Notes: generated by a model from the sequence alone, not told the origin. DNA of 64,000 nucleotides from Sulfuritalea sp. (GCA_016712985.1 JADJQA010000005.1:134180-198179), one strand, 5' to 3'; positions 1 through 11,941 are shown, counted from the first letter of the stretch. A program made the numbers and translations.

Positions 1-3000
1 CCACCTTCGATGGACCCGGTCTGTACCGACCCGTATGGGATTGTAGTAGTAGTAGTAGTCATTCCCGGCCGCGATTTGGACCGTATCCGGCCGCCTGATC
101 GATCCGATCGCGCCAGTTGTGACGAGGACAGGCCAACTGTTGTAACTGTAATAGTAGTTCGATCCCGCCGACAGCGACACCGTCCCGGCGTCTATCGATC
201 CGGTCGTAATGTTGCCAGCGTACTGCGGATCCGATGAATCCTGGCCATAGGTCCGAAAATCGACGCGTTCGACAGCAAGATTGCCCGTGGTAATCGAGCC
301 GCGCGCGCTTACGCTCCACATCCCGCCGCCATTCGCGGTATCCGTCAGGGGTTGATTCGCGGTAAAGCTGGCCACTCCGCATCCAGCGTAGTCGCCGAGG
401 CAACCGTTACTGAAATAGTCCGAGTTGGCATCCCTGACATCCATGCCGCCAGCATTGGCTGCTTCCAGCTTCACGTCGCCGTCCGCATATATCGAAAGCG
501 TGCCGGTGCCAAGTTGGATCGTGGAGCCGACGCCCTGCGTCACGTTGCCGACGCCCGGCTGATTCGCGGTGACGGATAGGGAGCCCGCGTTGATGTTCTG
601 CAGATTCACATCACCCGACGCGTTGACGGTCATCGAACCGGAGCCGAGACTGACGGTCGACCCGACCGCCTGCGTGAACGTGCCGGTACCCGCCTGATAG
701 GTCTCAACCGAGAGATTGCCGGCATTGATGTTCTGCACGGCGACGGCGCCTTGCGCATAGAACGAAAGCGAACCGGAACCCAGAGCGATCGTCGGGTCGG
801 TCTGGGTCACGTTACCGCTGCCGGCATCGTTCGTGCGCACGGTCAGATCGGCGCCGGAGGCGCTGAAGTCGATGCTGGCCAGATTCACGCTACCCGTGGA
901 GGCGGTGAAATTCAGTCCGCCACCGGCTAACTGGTTGGCCGGCAGGGGACTGCCGCCGGCGATGTTCGTCCCACCCAAGGTGAAGTTGGTGCCGTCGCTG
1001 TGGAAATTGTACAGAGTGCCGTTCGACGTCACTTGCGCCAGGCCGTTGTTGCCCACCGCGGAGGGACTCGCGGTGACGTTGAGGTTAACAAGGTCAACCG
1101 ACATAACGGCGTCCGTGCTGACATTGAAGTTGCCGCTGGCATTGATGGTCAAGTCGGGCGCACTGGCCACGACCGGCCGGCCCGCGAATCCAATGGTGGA
1201 CCCCGCCCCAAACGTCGTGAGGGATACGCTGGAAGCCGCAATGTCAAGCGGGAAATTTGCCGGATTGCCGCCGATAGTGTCTGCACCGATGGCGTGCGCG
1301 GTGATGGACACGTTACCCGCGGCGGTAACTTCAGGCGCGATGCCGTCCTGCGCAGCTCCTACCACGCTGGTTGGACCATTGGCGCTGAGGGTAACGCTGC
1401 CGTTGGCGGCAGCCACGCTATTGACCGTGACATCGCCGCTGTCGGCGGTGATGTTCACCCCGTATTGGCCCGCGACGCTGCCGGCAATCGCGACGCCCCC
1501 GCTCGCGTAGATAGACGTCGGGCCATTATTGCTGGTGACCGTTCCCGGCATGCTCACATTGCCGGAGTAGGCATAGATGTTGGCCCCACCGTTCGCGGTG
1601 ACGCTGCCAGGAATCGACACGTCGCCCGAATCCACACTGGCGCTAAGGTAACCACCAGCATTGACGGCGCCTTCGATGGTGACACCGCCACTATTGGTGT
1701 ACAAGTCAATGCTACCTTGGGTCGTCAAACTGGTGGCTATCGTCACTCCCGTTTCTGCCGAGACCGAGACATAGTCCTTGTTGGCGTTGGCCGTCGTCAA
1801 CAACACGCTGCCGTTGTACGAACTGAAATCCGTATTCTGCGGGCGACTTTGCGCCGACGACGCGCGAGTGAAGTTGGTGACTGTCAGATTGTTGGCGGCC
1901 GAGAAACTGGCATTCAGCGTAGCGTATTCCTGGTAGGGAACGTAGGTGATGTTGTAGTAGGGGTAGCCAGAGTTGACTTGGTAGTGCCTCGTTACTCCCG
2001 TCACGTCACCCTGGGGAATCAGGATGCTGCTGGCTTCCAGCGCACCGTTCGGGACGTAAAGACTGATCGAGGGAGTCGATTGGTACACCTTGGCGTCGAA
2101 CCCGCTGGTGATCGACATTGTGTTGAGCGTCACCTTCGAAGTATCAGCGTCGGCATTCACGTTGATGCCAGCTCCGGTAAGCGTGCTGCCGATATAGCTT
2201 CCGGCATTCAACGCGCCGATGGTCATGTCGAGCCGATTCGGGCCGACTCCCTGCAACTCAACGCTGAACGGGCCATTGGGCTGAAAGTCGAATTTGCGCT
2301 CTACCGCCACCTTGAGCGGTGTCGCCGCCGCGCCGATGCCCGCGCCGCTGCCGGTATCGGTCCTCAGCGTCACGTCGGCCGCGGAGACCAGTGACGATGA
2401 ACCTGTTGCGAAAATGCCGCCGGTACCGCCATTGATCGTGACCGATTCGCTCTTCAAGGTCAGGGTATCGGTGTTGTTGTCGACATAGGTCCGCGTCGGC
2501 GCCACCGCCCTGACCGTTTCGACATTGACCTTGACACCGTTCGACGCCGTCAGGCTGACGCTGGCCGAGCAATTGACCGTGGAAAGACAGTTCTGGCCCG
2601 TCATGGTCGAGGTCACCGACGTGGCGTTGAGTGCGCTACCTGGGTTGATGGAGTTGGAAGTGATGCTGGCGGAATTGGAGGAAGACGAAGAAACGTCGCG
2701 CGTCGCGTTTGCCCGAAGGCTGGCGGCGTCATTGACGGTCGCGCTGATATTGCCCGCGGACGCGGACAGCACCACATTCCCCGTGGTGGTGATGCCTGTC
2801 GTCGACGAGATGCTGGTCCCGGACAGATTGACGTTGCCGTCGCCAGCCTGGATGGCCCCGGTCGACACGGACGAAGGGCTGGACGCAATGGTGACCGCGG
2901 CGCCACTGGTGCCAGTCTGGCCGGGCCGGGTGTCTATCGTTTGGGACGAATTGGTGAAACTGCCTCCGTTGGCCTGGGCCGTGAATGCACCACCGTTGGT

Positions 3001-4997
3001 GAACACCTGCCGCGCCGCTATCGAGGATGAACTGGTCAGTCTGACAGCGCCGAATGAGGTGATGTTCGACCCCGCTGACAAGGATATGGCGCCGCCCGAA
3101 CTCGTCAGCGCTACTTCGCCGCTGGTGGAAGAAATCGCCGAGTTTGTCAGGGTCATGGCTCCCGAACTCACTAGCGTCACGCCCCAGCCGAGGTGATGTT
3201 GGAACCGGACGCTAGGGACAGGTTGCCGCCTGTGCTTGTCATCGCCACGCTGCCGCTCGACGACACTGCGCCCAAGCTCAAGCTGCCCGCGCTCGACGTC
3301 GCGTTGACGGCACCGGCGCCCGCCGCAATGGTCATCGATCCCGCCGAAATCGATTGTGCCGTCAGCGTCACATCGCCGCCGGCGGTTGCAATCGGGCTGG
3401 ACGCGAACGTGGAGAGATTGCGCGTGGCGGTCAGTGAAACCGCCCCGTTGTTGGTGGTGATACCCGCGCCGATCTGCAAATCGCGCCCGGCGTTGGCCGC
3501 CAGGCCCTGTCCGGCTCCGGCCAGTGTGATCAGGCTGTTCAAGCGCATGTCCCGCGAGGCGTAAAGCGTGACATTACCAACGATGGCGGCAAGCGTCGCT
3601 GGCGCTACGGTGACCGCATGGTCCGGAAAGTCGGTGTTCTCGTCGATGATGCTCGGGTTTAGCCCGCCAACGTCATCAACGAAAAGATCCAGCGGGTCGA
3701 GCAGCAGGCTGCCCGCCGTGCCCTTGGGAGCGCCGAGGTTCGCGCCGCCGATGAACAGCAGGTCGCCCTTGCCCGACACTTCGGCGTTGCCGCCGTTGCC
3801 GCCGTTCGGCCCGCCCTGCGCACTGAGGCTGCCGAGGAAGCGCGTATCGCCGTCGGACCAGACGACGATCTTGCCGCCGTCGCCCTGATCGGTGGCGTCC
3901 GCCTTCAGCGTGACGCCGGCGCCGACAAAGGCCGACTGCGCGTTCTTCACGTCCGGGTTGGAGCCCTGCCAGTCGCCGCCGGCGCGGATCACGCCGCCGC
4001 CCGTGGCCCCCGACGCATCGAGCGTGGCGTTGCCGGTGAGCACCACCTTCTCGCCCAGCACGTCGATGCCGCCGCCGGCGCTGCTGCTGCCGGTCGCGGA
4101 AACATCTCCCGCGACGCGCGCGGTGCCGGTTTCGGATTCGATGCGGATGGTGCCGCCGGTGCGGCCGTTGGCCACCGTGGTGCTGCCGGTAGTGAGTTCG
4201 ACATCACCCCTGGCCTTGAGCACGATCTCGCCGCCCGAGTCGCGCGTCAGGGCATTGGCGCGAATGTCGCCGCTGTGCTTCAGCGAACCGGCGAAAACCT
4301 GGACCACGCCACCGTCGGCGATCAGTTGCCCGAGATTCAGCGCGCTGTCGGTCGGCGCCTGCACCTCGAAACCCAGGCCGTCCATGTCAAGCGTGCCGAG
4401 GGTGACCTTCTTCCCGGCGGCGAGCAGTATCTTGCCTCCCGGCGCCTGGATGATGCCGCTGTTTTCAATGTTTGGCGCGATCAGTACAACCTGGCCGCCG
4501 TAGCCGGTGCGAATCCAGCCCTGGTTGGTGATCTTGCCGGAATCGGCATCGCCCTGGAACTTGAGCTTGCCGGCCAGGAAGTCCTGGTCGAGGATCTTCA
4601 GCGTGGAAGCGAAGAACGAGGCGGTATCGACGACCGCGCCGGCGCCGACCAGAACGCCGGCCGGGTTGATCAGCAATACCTGGCCATTGGAGGTGAGGCG
4701 TCCCATGATCGCCGACATCTGGCCGCCGACCACGCGATTGAGCACCGAGCTTGACGCGGACTGCTGCACGAACTTGACCGCTTCGCTCTGGCCGATCGAG
4801 AACGACTGCCAGTTGATGATGGCGCTCGGGCTGTTGGTGACGGTCATCGTATTGCCGACCGTGCCGATCTGTGCCGAACCGGACGCAACCTGCGCGCCGG
4901 TTGGCAAGGCAGCCTGCGCCGCACCGTTGAAGGCCAGGCTGACCGCCAGGGCCAGCTTGCTCACGCGCACCATCCCGTACTTCGATCTGGTTGCCAT
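1..4997 (-). CDS. Two-partner-secretion filamentous haemagglutinin-like exoprotein (5' part, frameshifted, runs off left edge)
   Basis: A large secreted surface protein. From the ATG at 4997, preceded by AGGGG, it reads a signal peptide of about 29 residues ending in AQA, then a TPS (haemagglutination-activity) domain with the NPAGV-type motif, the segment FhaC-type transporters recognise. Long Gly/Ser/Thr/Asn-rich beta-helix sequence follows. The first frame stops at 3177-3179. If one base is restored near 3180 (a GCC or GCT codon read as GC), the frame stays open, by my translation, to base 1, adding about 1,060 residues of the same composition. I therefore treat it as one gene with a single-base deletion. 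No FhaC-like partner is in the window. Function is probably adhesion or biofilm, by family. GTG at 5024 is an alternative start without a good RBS. Confidence 0.82.
42..59. repeat. GTA trinucleotide microsatellite inside the exoprotein gene
   Basis: Five and a half copies of GTA on the plus strand. On the coding (minus) strand they encode five consecutive tyrosines. A second tyrosine-rich stretch lies about 85 bases further up the same frame, near 130-155. Confidence 0.85.
440..830 (-). repeat. 135-bp (45-residue) internal repeat of the exoprotein, about 2.5-3 copies
   Basis: On the coding strand the block with the core VQNINAGNLSV / LQNINAGSLSV / LEAANAGGMDV recurs every 135 bp; for example, tgatgttctg occurs at 591 and 726. 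Each copy also carries a G(S/T)GSLS-type turn and an asparagine/glutamine-rich strand. Such repeats are usual in beta-helical TPS exoproteins. Confidence 0.7.
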
Positions 4998-5204
4998 TTT
5001 TCTACCCCTAGAAGGAGCGATCACCTGCCTGTGAACGAGGGGAATTGCAATACTCCACCGCTGTTAACGGCAGTGCCGAAGTATCCTTGAATTGGGCGTC
5101 CCGGTCAAACGAAAATGGGACTCGGAGGGCCAATTCACCGGGGTTTACGACCCCTTTTTCCCTGTCCGCAAGCCATCTCCAGCGCTCTCCTACTCCTCCC
5201 CAAC

Positions 5205-5230
5205 CCCTCCGCAAGAGGCGAGGGGCTTTT
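5205..5230. other. Possible hairpin in the 5.0-5.3 kb intergenic stretch
   Basis: Between the exoprotein start and the quinone oxidoreductase stop there are about 300 bases without a convincing gene. They contain ccccTCCGC aagag GCGaGGGG followed by cttttgttt. This resembles a plus-strand terminator, but no plus-strand gene lies upstream, so its role is unclear. It could be a dispersed repeat. Confidence 0.3.
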
Positions 5231-5316
5231 GTTTCGCTTGCGCCTGGGTCGAGGATCCGAACGCGCCAAGAGCCAATTCACCTTCGACCCGCTTCCGGCG
5301 GGTGCGACAGCGTGGA

Positions 5317-6294
5317 TCAATCGACGGTAATGACGACCTTGCCGGTGGATTTGCGGCTCACCACCTGGTTCAGTGCCTCGACCGCCTGTTGCAGCGGATA
5401 GGTCGCCGAGACATGCGGCTTGATCTTGCCGTCGAGGACCCATTGCATCAGCGTCTGCAAGCTCTCGGTCATCACTTTGGGATTCAATTCCGCATAGGCC
5501 GGCCAGTTGAGGCCGATCACGTCCACGTTCTTGACCAGCAGGTGATTCGCGGGAATCTGCGGCACGACGCCGCCCGCAAAGCCGATGACCAGGATGCGCC
5601 CTTCAAAGGCGATGCTGCGCAGCGAAGCGTTAAACAGCTCGCCGCCCACCGGATCGTAGACCACGTCCGCGCCGCGACCGCCGGTCAATTCCTTGATCCG
5701 CGCGCGGACGTCGTCCTGGCTCGAATCGATCAGGTGATCCGCGCCGTGGGCGCGAGCCACTGCCAGCTTCTCCGGAGTGCTGGCCGTGGCGATGACCGTC
5801 GCGCCCAATTGCTTGCCGATCGCGACGGCGGTCAGCCCGACGCCGCCGGAGGCGCCATGCACCACCAGCGTCTCGCCGGCGCGCAAGCGCGCCCGATGCC
5901 ACAAGGCGACATGGGAGGTGCCGAACACCACGGGAAAGGCCGCGCCGTTTACCCAGGACATCGCCGCCGGCAACGGCACACAGCGATTGACATCGGCGAC
6001 GACCTGTTCGGCATAGCCGCCGTGCGGCGTCATGGCGATCACCCGATCCCCAACGGCCATCCCCTGAACGCCGACCCCCGGTTCCAGCACCTCGCCGGAA
6101 ACCTCGAAGCCGGGACTGAAAGGCGGCTGCGGCTGGTTCTGATACTGGCCGCGGGTGATCAGGCTGTCGGCGAAATTGACCCCGCAGGCCTTGACCCGGA
6201 TGCGCACCTGGCCGGGGCCGGGGCGCGGCTCGGACACCTGCTCCAGCCGCAACGCGGCAGGGCCGGCGAATTCATTGCAGACGACGGCTTGCAT
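5317..6294 (-). CDS. NADPH:quinone oxidoreductase (zinc-free medium-chain dehydrogenase family)
   Basis: 325 residues, the usual length for the family. An N-terminal GroES-like domain (residues 1-120, with KACGVNFADSLI and the PGFEVSGEV segment) is followed by a Rossmann domain opening VVHGASGGVGLTAVAIGKQLGA, near residues 143-165, which binds NADPH. The catalytic-zinc cysteine ligands of alcohol dehydrogenases are absent, which points to quinone oxidoreductase or enoyl reductase chemistry, probably cytoplasmic. It stands alone, with repeat-containing gaps on both sides. The true substrate cannot be read from the sequence. Confidence 0.88.
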   Translation of the reverse strand: MQAVVCNEFAGPAALRLEQVSEPRPGPGQVRIRVKACGVNFADSLITRGQYQNQPQPPFSPGFEVSGEVLEPGVGVQGMAVGDRVIAMTPHGGYAEQVVADVNRCVPLPAAMSWVNGAAFPVVFGTSHVALWHRARLRAGETLVVHGASGGVGLTAVAIGKQLGATVIATASTPEKLAVARAHGADHLIDSSQDDVRARIKELTGGRGADVVYDPVGGELFNASLRSIAFEGRILVIGFAGGVVPQIPANHLLVKNVDVIGLNWPAYAELNPKVMTESLQTLMQWVLDGKIKPHVSATYPLQQAVEALNQVVSRKSTGKVVITVD

Positions 6295-6385
6295 GATTGA
6301 AAACTCTCCATCGTTGAAGAAACTGCTTCGCTCGCTGCGGCTGTCCTTCGATCGAACCTGGAAACCGCAGTTGCAACCGCTTCAA

Positions 6386-6505
6386 ACACAGAGAACACAG
6401 AGCCACAGAGGTCACAGAGAAAAAGCCCTGGCCCACCTGACAGGTGAGTCCTCAGCGCACTCCAACTCTCCATGTTCTCTGTGCCTTTCTCCGTGTTCTC
6501 TGTGT
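6386..6505. repeat. ACAGAG-type dispersed inverted repeat
   Basis: The left arm acacagagaacacagag (6386-6402) pairs with the right arm ctccgtgttctctgtgt (6489-6505) at 16 of 17 positions. Extra acagag/ctctgt units lie between them (around 6405-6420 and 6469-6485). It fills the gap between the histidine phosphatase stop and the quinone oxidoreductase start. It looks like a dispersed intergenic repeat, not a gene. Confidence 0.75.
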
Positions 6506-6562
6506 CCAAGGAGGCTTTTGGTTTGAATCGCCCTGCGACCGGGCGCCGTGGCGGAACCGGAA

Positions 6563-7267
6563 TCAAGGGTGCCCCGTTTCTGGCGGGCTTCCCCACCAGC
6601 GCGACAAGCGCTCTGTCCGGATCCGATCGGGCAGTCCTTCGTAATGCGAGACGTCGTTGAACAGGCGCAGGCGGGCGCGTACCTCGCTCATGAAGTCGAG
6701 AATGCTCAGCGCCGCGGGGCTTTGCTCCAGGCGGTCGCGATAGGCCCGCATGTCGAAGCCCAGCAGGCTGCTGATCAGCAAACGGTTGGTTCCCTTGTGG
6801 GATACCAGCAGAACCGTGCGGTGGCGATGCCGCTCGACTATCCCGTGCATTACGGGCAATGCACGGTTGAGCACATTGACACCGGATTCTCCACCCAGCG
6901 GAGCGATGACGAACGGATCCTCCTGCCAGATGGCGTACTCGGCCTGGAACGCGCTCTCGACCTCCGATCGCCGCAGCCCCTCCCAGTGGCCATAATCGAT
7001 TTCGCGCAGGCCTGGCTCGGCTATCGGCTCCAGGCCGTGGGCAAGCGCCAGGGTGCGCGCGGTTTCCATGGTCCGTTGCAGCGGGCTGGCGTAGATGGCA
7101 TCCAGCTTCTCGCGTTTCAGCCGCTCCGCCAGGCAGGCGACCTGCCTGCGGCCTTCGTCGGAGAGGGCCACGTCGGAAGAACCGGCGAACCGGTCTTCGG
7201 CGGTGAGATCGGTGGCACCGTGGCGCACCAGGTAGATTCTGGTCGGCATTGGAGTTGGCGCGTTCAC
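6563..7267 (-). CDS. Histidine phosphatase (phosphoglycerate mutase-like) family protein
   Basis: 234 residues. The phospho-histidine motif LVRHGAT is near residues 13-19. The second-half motifs of the superfamily are also present: YASPLQRTMETA, EIDYGHWEG and a late VSHKG histidine. Size and motifs suit cobalamin-phosphatase/GpmB-like enzymes acting on small phosphorylated metabolites. An adenosylcobalamin-linked role (CobC-like) is possible because the B12-dependent Ecm is encoded nearby, but no other cobalamin gene is present, so that is speculation. It follows the carbonic anhydrase gene by 53 bases on the same strand. Confidence 0.82.
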   Translation of the reverse strand: MNAPTPMPTRIYLVRHGATDLTAEDRFAGSSDVALSDEGRRQVACLAERLKREKLDAIYASPLQRTMETARTLALAHGLEPIAEPGLREIDYGHWEGLRRSEVESAFQAEYAIWQEDPFVIAPLGGESGVNVLNRALPVMHGIVERHRHRTVLLVSHKGTNRLLISSLLGFDMRAYRDRLEQSPAALSILDFMSEVRARLRLFNDVSHYEGLPDRIRTERLSRWWGSPPETGHP

Positions 7268-7320
7268 GGACGATCAGCAAAGGACTTGGTCCGATCTTAC
7301 GCCATCCGATCCCGGATGGT

Positions 7321-7983
7321 TCAAAGCGTCGTGTAACGCGAACGGACCGCTGCCACCGCATGGGCAATGACCGATTCCGCTTCGCCGCCCTCGTGGAAAG
7401 AGGCTTGCAGGTCTTGCAGACGACCGTCTTGCAGCCCGTAGATCCAGGCATGCAGCAACAGTGGCTGGCGACGCTTCCAGGCGTCGCCGACCAGCGTGGT
7501 GCGGGCGACATTGCGCACCTGCTCGATCACGTTCAGTTCGCAAAGGGCGCGCCAGCGCGTGGTGCTGTCGGGCAGCGCCGCAAGGAAATCCATGTGCCGA
7601 TCGCGCACATCCTGAATGTGGCGCAACCAGTTGTCGATCAATCCCAGAGAGGGCCCTTCCAGGGCCGCCCGCACGCCGCCGCAGCCGTAGTGACCGCAAA
7701 CGATGATGTGGCGGACCTTGAGCACATCGATGGCGTACTGCATCACCGACAGGCAGTTGAGATCCGTATGCACCACGACGTTGGCGACATTTCGATGCAC
7801 GAACACTTCGCCGGGCTTCAGGCCGGTGATCTGGTTCGCCGGCACCCGACTGTCCGAACACCCTATCCACAGGTATTCAGGGTCCTGCAAGGCGACCAGC
7901 CCGGCAAAGAAGTCGGGGTCGGCCGCCAGCATGTCTTCGGCCCAGCGGGCATTCGCGGCAAACAGCTCAGGCAGGTATTTCAT
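7321..7983 (-). CDS. can: Beta-class carbonic anhydrase
   Basis: 220 residues. It interconverts CO2 and bicarbonate in the cytoplasm. The zinc site is complete: Cys42 in CSDSRVPA, Asp44 and Arg46 of the same motif (the gating pair), then His98 and Cys101 in CGHYGCGGV. These match the usual positions of the E. coli Can type. It sits downstream of malate dehydrogenase and PEPCK. Bicarbonate/CO2 supply would suit PEPCK and the carboxylating Ccr encoded at 12-14 kb, which is an inference from context. Confidence 0.95.
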   Translation of the reverse strand: MKYLPELFAANARWAEDMLAADPDFFAGLVALQDPEYLWIGCSDSRVPANQITGLKPGEVFVHRNVANVVVHTDLNCLSVMQYAIDVLKVRHIIVCGHYGCGGVRAALEGPSLGLIDNWLRHIQDVRDRHMDFLAALPDSTTRWRALCELNVIEQVRNVARTTLVGDAWKRRQPLLLHAWIYGLQDGRLQDLQASFHEGGEAESVIAHAVAAVRSRYTTL

Positions 7984-8168
7984 GGTTTGGTCTTTCCATC
8001 AAGCGGACGCACGCTGGCCGCGACATGCCGGACATTGAGCGCCGCGCCACGATACGGCAAACGAAGAATGCAGGCACCTGCCCGGCGGAATTCCGATCGG
8101 CTGCCGGATCGGGCAGCCGATCGGTACCAATCAGGGCTGCGCGCGACGCGCAGCCGATGCGCGAGTGC

Positions 8169-9147
<979 letters not shown>

Positions 9148-9222
9148 TCAGGCTTGATCGTTCGGGCCGGGCCCCCGGAAGCAGATTGCCGGGGGCCCGG
9201 CCGGGCGTGACGGCCTGCTTGA

Positions 9223-11085
9223 TTACTCCTCGTGAGCCAGTTCCCAGCGTTCGGGCGAACGCCAGAGCCTGGACCTCAGCAGCTCGCGCTCGAAGGTGAA
9301 CTCCTTGGGCAGACGATCGAAGAAGCGGTCGAAGAGCTCCTCGTGGGAATGCGCTTCCGCCGTACCCGCGTCGCGGCCCACGGCCATCAGCTCGTAGAAC
9401 TTGCCGGACGGGAAGTCCAGGCCCTTCCACTCGATGTCTTCGTGGCGCGGCATCCATCCGATCGGACTCTCCACCGCAAAACCGCGGCCATGCACCCGGT
9501 CGACGATCCACTTCAGAACGCGCATGTTCTGGCCGAAGCCGGGCCAAATGAACTTGCCGTTCTCGTCCTTGCGGAACCAGTTGACGCGGAAGATGCGCGG
9601 CGGGTTGGGCACCTTGCGGCCGACATTGAGCCAGTGCGTGAAGTAGTCCGCCATGTTGTAGCCGCAGAACGGCAGCATTGCCATCGGATCGCGGCGCATC
9701 GCCGCCTGGCCGATCGCCGCCGCCGTCGCCTCGGAACCCATGGTGGCGGCGAGATACACGCCGTGGGACCAGTTGAAGGCCTGATACACCAGCGGCATGT
9801 CCTTGCTCATGCGGCCGCCGAAGACGAAGGCGCTGATCGGCACGCCGGCGGGATTCTCCCAATCGGGGTCGATCGAGGGGCACTGGCTGGCCGGTGCGGT
9901 GAAGCGGGCGTTGCCGTGAGCCGCCGGGCGACCGGCATCGGGCGTCCAGTCCTTGCCCTGCCAGTCGATGGCGTGCGCCGGTGGCGGGCCGTCCATGCCT
10001 TCCCACCAGACGTCGCCGTCATCCGTCAGCGCGACGTTGCTGAAGATGGAGTTCTTCTGGATCGTCAGCATGGCGTTGGGATTCGACGCCATGTTGGTGC
10101 CGGGTGCGACACCGAAGAAGCCGTACTCGGGATTGATCGCGCGCAGGCCTCCATCCGGTCCCTGCTTGATCCACGCGATATCGTCGCCGACCGTGGTGAC
10201 CTTCCATCCCTCGAAGCCCTTGGGCGGGATCAGCATGGCGAGATTGGTCTTGCCGCAGGCGCTGGGGAAGGCTGCCCCGATGTAGGTCTTCTCGCCGCTG
10301 GGCGATTCGAGTCCGGAGATCAGCATGTGCTCGGCGAGCCAGCCTTCCTTCTTCGCCATGACCGAGGCGATGCGCAACGCCAGGCATTTCTTGCCGAGCA
10401 GGGCATTGCCGCCGTAACCCGAGCCGTATGACCAGATCTCGTAAGTATCGGGGAAGTGCACGATGTACTTCTTGCTGATGTCCGGCTGGCACGGCCAGGT
10501 TACATCCTTCTTTCCCGGCGCCAGCGGCGCGCCGACCGAATGCATGCAGGGAATGAAGAAGCCGTTGTCACCCAGCGCTTCGAGCACTTTGCTGCCGGTG
10601 CGGGTCATGATGGCCATGTTGACCACGACGTAGGGGCTGTCCGAGATCTCGACGCCGATCTTGGCGATGGGCGAGCCGATCGGACCCATGCTGAACGGGA
10701 TGACGTACATCGTGCGACCGCGCATGCAGCCGTCGAAAACCGTGCGCATGGTCGCGCGCATCTCGTCGGATGGCGCCCAGTTGTTCGTCGGGCCGACCTC
10801 CTCCTTGGTCGCGGCGCAGATGAAAGTGCGCTCCTCGACCCGCGCGACGTCGGACGCGTGCGTACGGGCCAGGTAGCAGTTCGGCCGCTTCGCCGGGTTG
10901 AGGCGGGTAAACGTCCCGCCCTTGACCAGCAGTTCGCACATCTCGTCGTACTGTTTCGTCGATCCATCGCACCACACAACATGGTCCGGTTTGCACAGCG
11001 CGGCCATGTCGCTGACCCACGCGATCAGTTTCGCGTTGTTGGTCGGGACGTGGGCGAGTTTCGTTGAGTCGCTCAGGTTGCTCAT
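9223..11085 (-). CDS. pckG: Phosphoenolpyruvate carboxykinase (GTP)
   Basis: Converts oxaloacetate plus GTP to PEP, CO2 and GDP, the entry to gluconeogenesis. 620 residues from the ATG at 11085, chosen because AAGGAG lies just upstream; a longer reading to 11148 has no such signal. The GTP-type signature [12 protein letters not shown] (kinase-1a P-loop with the reactive cysteine) is near the middle. Other family blocks include [36 protein letters not shown] and the C-terminal [20 protein letters not shown] region. Malate dehydrogenase follows on the same strand. A good sigma-70-like promoter lies at 11203-11232. Confidence 0.96.
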   Translation of the reverse strand: MSNLSDSTKLAHVPTNNAKLIAWVSDMAALCKPDHVVWCDGSTKQYDEMCELLVKGGTFTRLNPAKRPNCYLARTHASDVARVEERTFICAATKEEVGPTNNWAPSDEMRATMRTVFDGCMRGRTMYVIPFSMGPIGSPIAKIGVEISDSPYVVVNMAIMTRTGSKVLEALGDNGFFIPCMHSVGAPLAPGKKDVTWPCQPDISKKYIVHFPDTYEIWSYGSGYGGNALLGKKCLALRIASVMAKKEGWLAEHMLISGLESPSGEKTYIGAAFPSACGKTNLAMLIPPKGFEGWKVTTVGDDIAWIKQGPDGGLRAINPEYGFFGVAPGTNMASNPNAMLTIQKNSIFSNVALTDDGDVWWEGMDGPPPAHAIDWQGKDWTPDAGRPAAHGNARFTAPASQCPSIDPDWENPAGVPISAFVFGGRMSKDMPLVYQAFNWSHGVYLAATMGSEATAAAIGQAAMRRDPMAMLPFCGYNMADYFTHWLNVGRKVPNPPRIFRVNWFRKDENGKFIWPGFGQNMRVLKWIVDRVHGRGFAVESPIGWMPRHEDIEWKGLDFPSGKFYELMAVGRDAGTAEAHSHEELFDRFFDRLPKEFTFERELLRSRLWRSPERWELAHEE

Positions 11086-11202
11086 GTTTCTCCTTTTTCT
11101 CCAGTAGTTGTAATCAGCTTCCAGCACCGGTCGCAAACAGCTCGCCAACCTTTATAGAAAAACGGGGACTATCGACCGCCTGGAATTCTTGTTGGCCGAA
11201 GA

Positions 11203-11232
11203 ATATTACTATGCTCGCTTACCTACAGTCAA
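11203..11232 (-). promoter_or_regulatory. Probable sigma-70 promoter of pckG with overlapping direct repeat
   Basis: Read on the minus strand: TTGACT (11227-11232), an 18-base spacer, then TAATAT (11203-11208), about 110 bases before the pckG ATG. A direct repeat, AGTAAGCAAGC and GGTAAGCGAGC (9 of 11 alike), has one copy inside the spacer and one just upstream, near 11247. That is a plausible place for a repressor to bind, perhaps the divergent MarR protein. The rest of 11086-11452 shows nothing else that I can name. Confidence 0.5.
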
Positions 11233-11452
11233 CCTATAGTAGGCTTGCTTACTATTTTTCCGCATTTTCTGCGGCCAGCAAGTGCTTTCCCCAAGCGGCA
11301 TCCACGGATTCCACCTTCTTCTCTGCGGGTCCCGGCACGCTCGCCGCGTGCCGGAAAAACTGGGTTAATCTGCGGAAGACGCCTGCGCAGGGCACGGTAC
11401 TGTCGTGCCGGCGGCCAAGGCCATTCGTTAGATCGTCATCGAGGCCGCATCC

Positions 11453-11941
11453 ATGATCATCCATGATTCCCAGCGAGGCACGGGCTTCCTCCTGACCGAC
11501 TGCGCGCGACTGCTGCGCAAACTGATCGACCGACGATTGCAGCCACTGGGCTTGTCGCGAGCGCAATGGTCGGTACTGGCGATCCTGTCAAGTCAGGAAG
11601 GGCTTTCCCAGTCGGAAATATCGACCAGGCTCGAGATCGAGAAATCGACGGCAGGCCGCCTGATCGATCAGGTCGAGAAAAGCGGCTGGATCGAACGGCG
11701 ACCGATTGCCGGCGACCGGCGCGCATGGGGCATCCATTTGACGGACCGAGCGCGGCAATTGCTCGCGCAGGTCGAGACTGTCATTCTCGGTAGCCGCACG
11801 GAAATGCTCCACGGCCTGTCAACGGAACAGCAACGGTACTTGGCCGAGATCCTGCAAACCGTAAAGTCGAGCCTCTCCGCTGCCATTGAACTTGACCGGT
11901 CGGAACCTCACACGCGGAGAGCCGAAGACACAATCGCCTGA
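11453..11941 (+). CDS. MarR-family transcriptional regulator
   Basis: 162 residues. The winged-helix DNA-binding core is clear: LSRAQWSVLAILSSQEGLSQSEISTRLEIEKSTAGRLIDQVEKSGWIERR, about residues 38-88, followed by the wing with DRRAWGIHLTDRA. Flanking helices would form the dimer interface. It is transcribed away from pckG across a 367-bp gap that contains the pckG promoter and a direct repeat, so self-regulation and control of pckG are reasonable guesses. The ligand is unknown. Confidence 0.88.
   Translation: MIIHDSQRGTGFLLTDCARLLRKLIDRRLQPLGLSRAQWSVLAILSSQEGLSQSEISTRLEIEKSTAGRLIDQVEKSGWIERRPIAGDRRAWGIHLTDRARQLLAQVETVILGSRTEMLHGLSTEQQRYLAEILQTVKSSLSAAIELDRSEPHTRRAEDTIA

Noticed and set aside
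1..2400. Several long plus-strand frames across the exoprotein region
   Set aside because: They lie opposite an uninterrupted minus-strand frame with TPS-type composition; they have no family match and are shadows.
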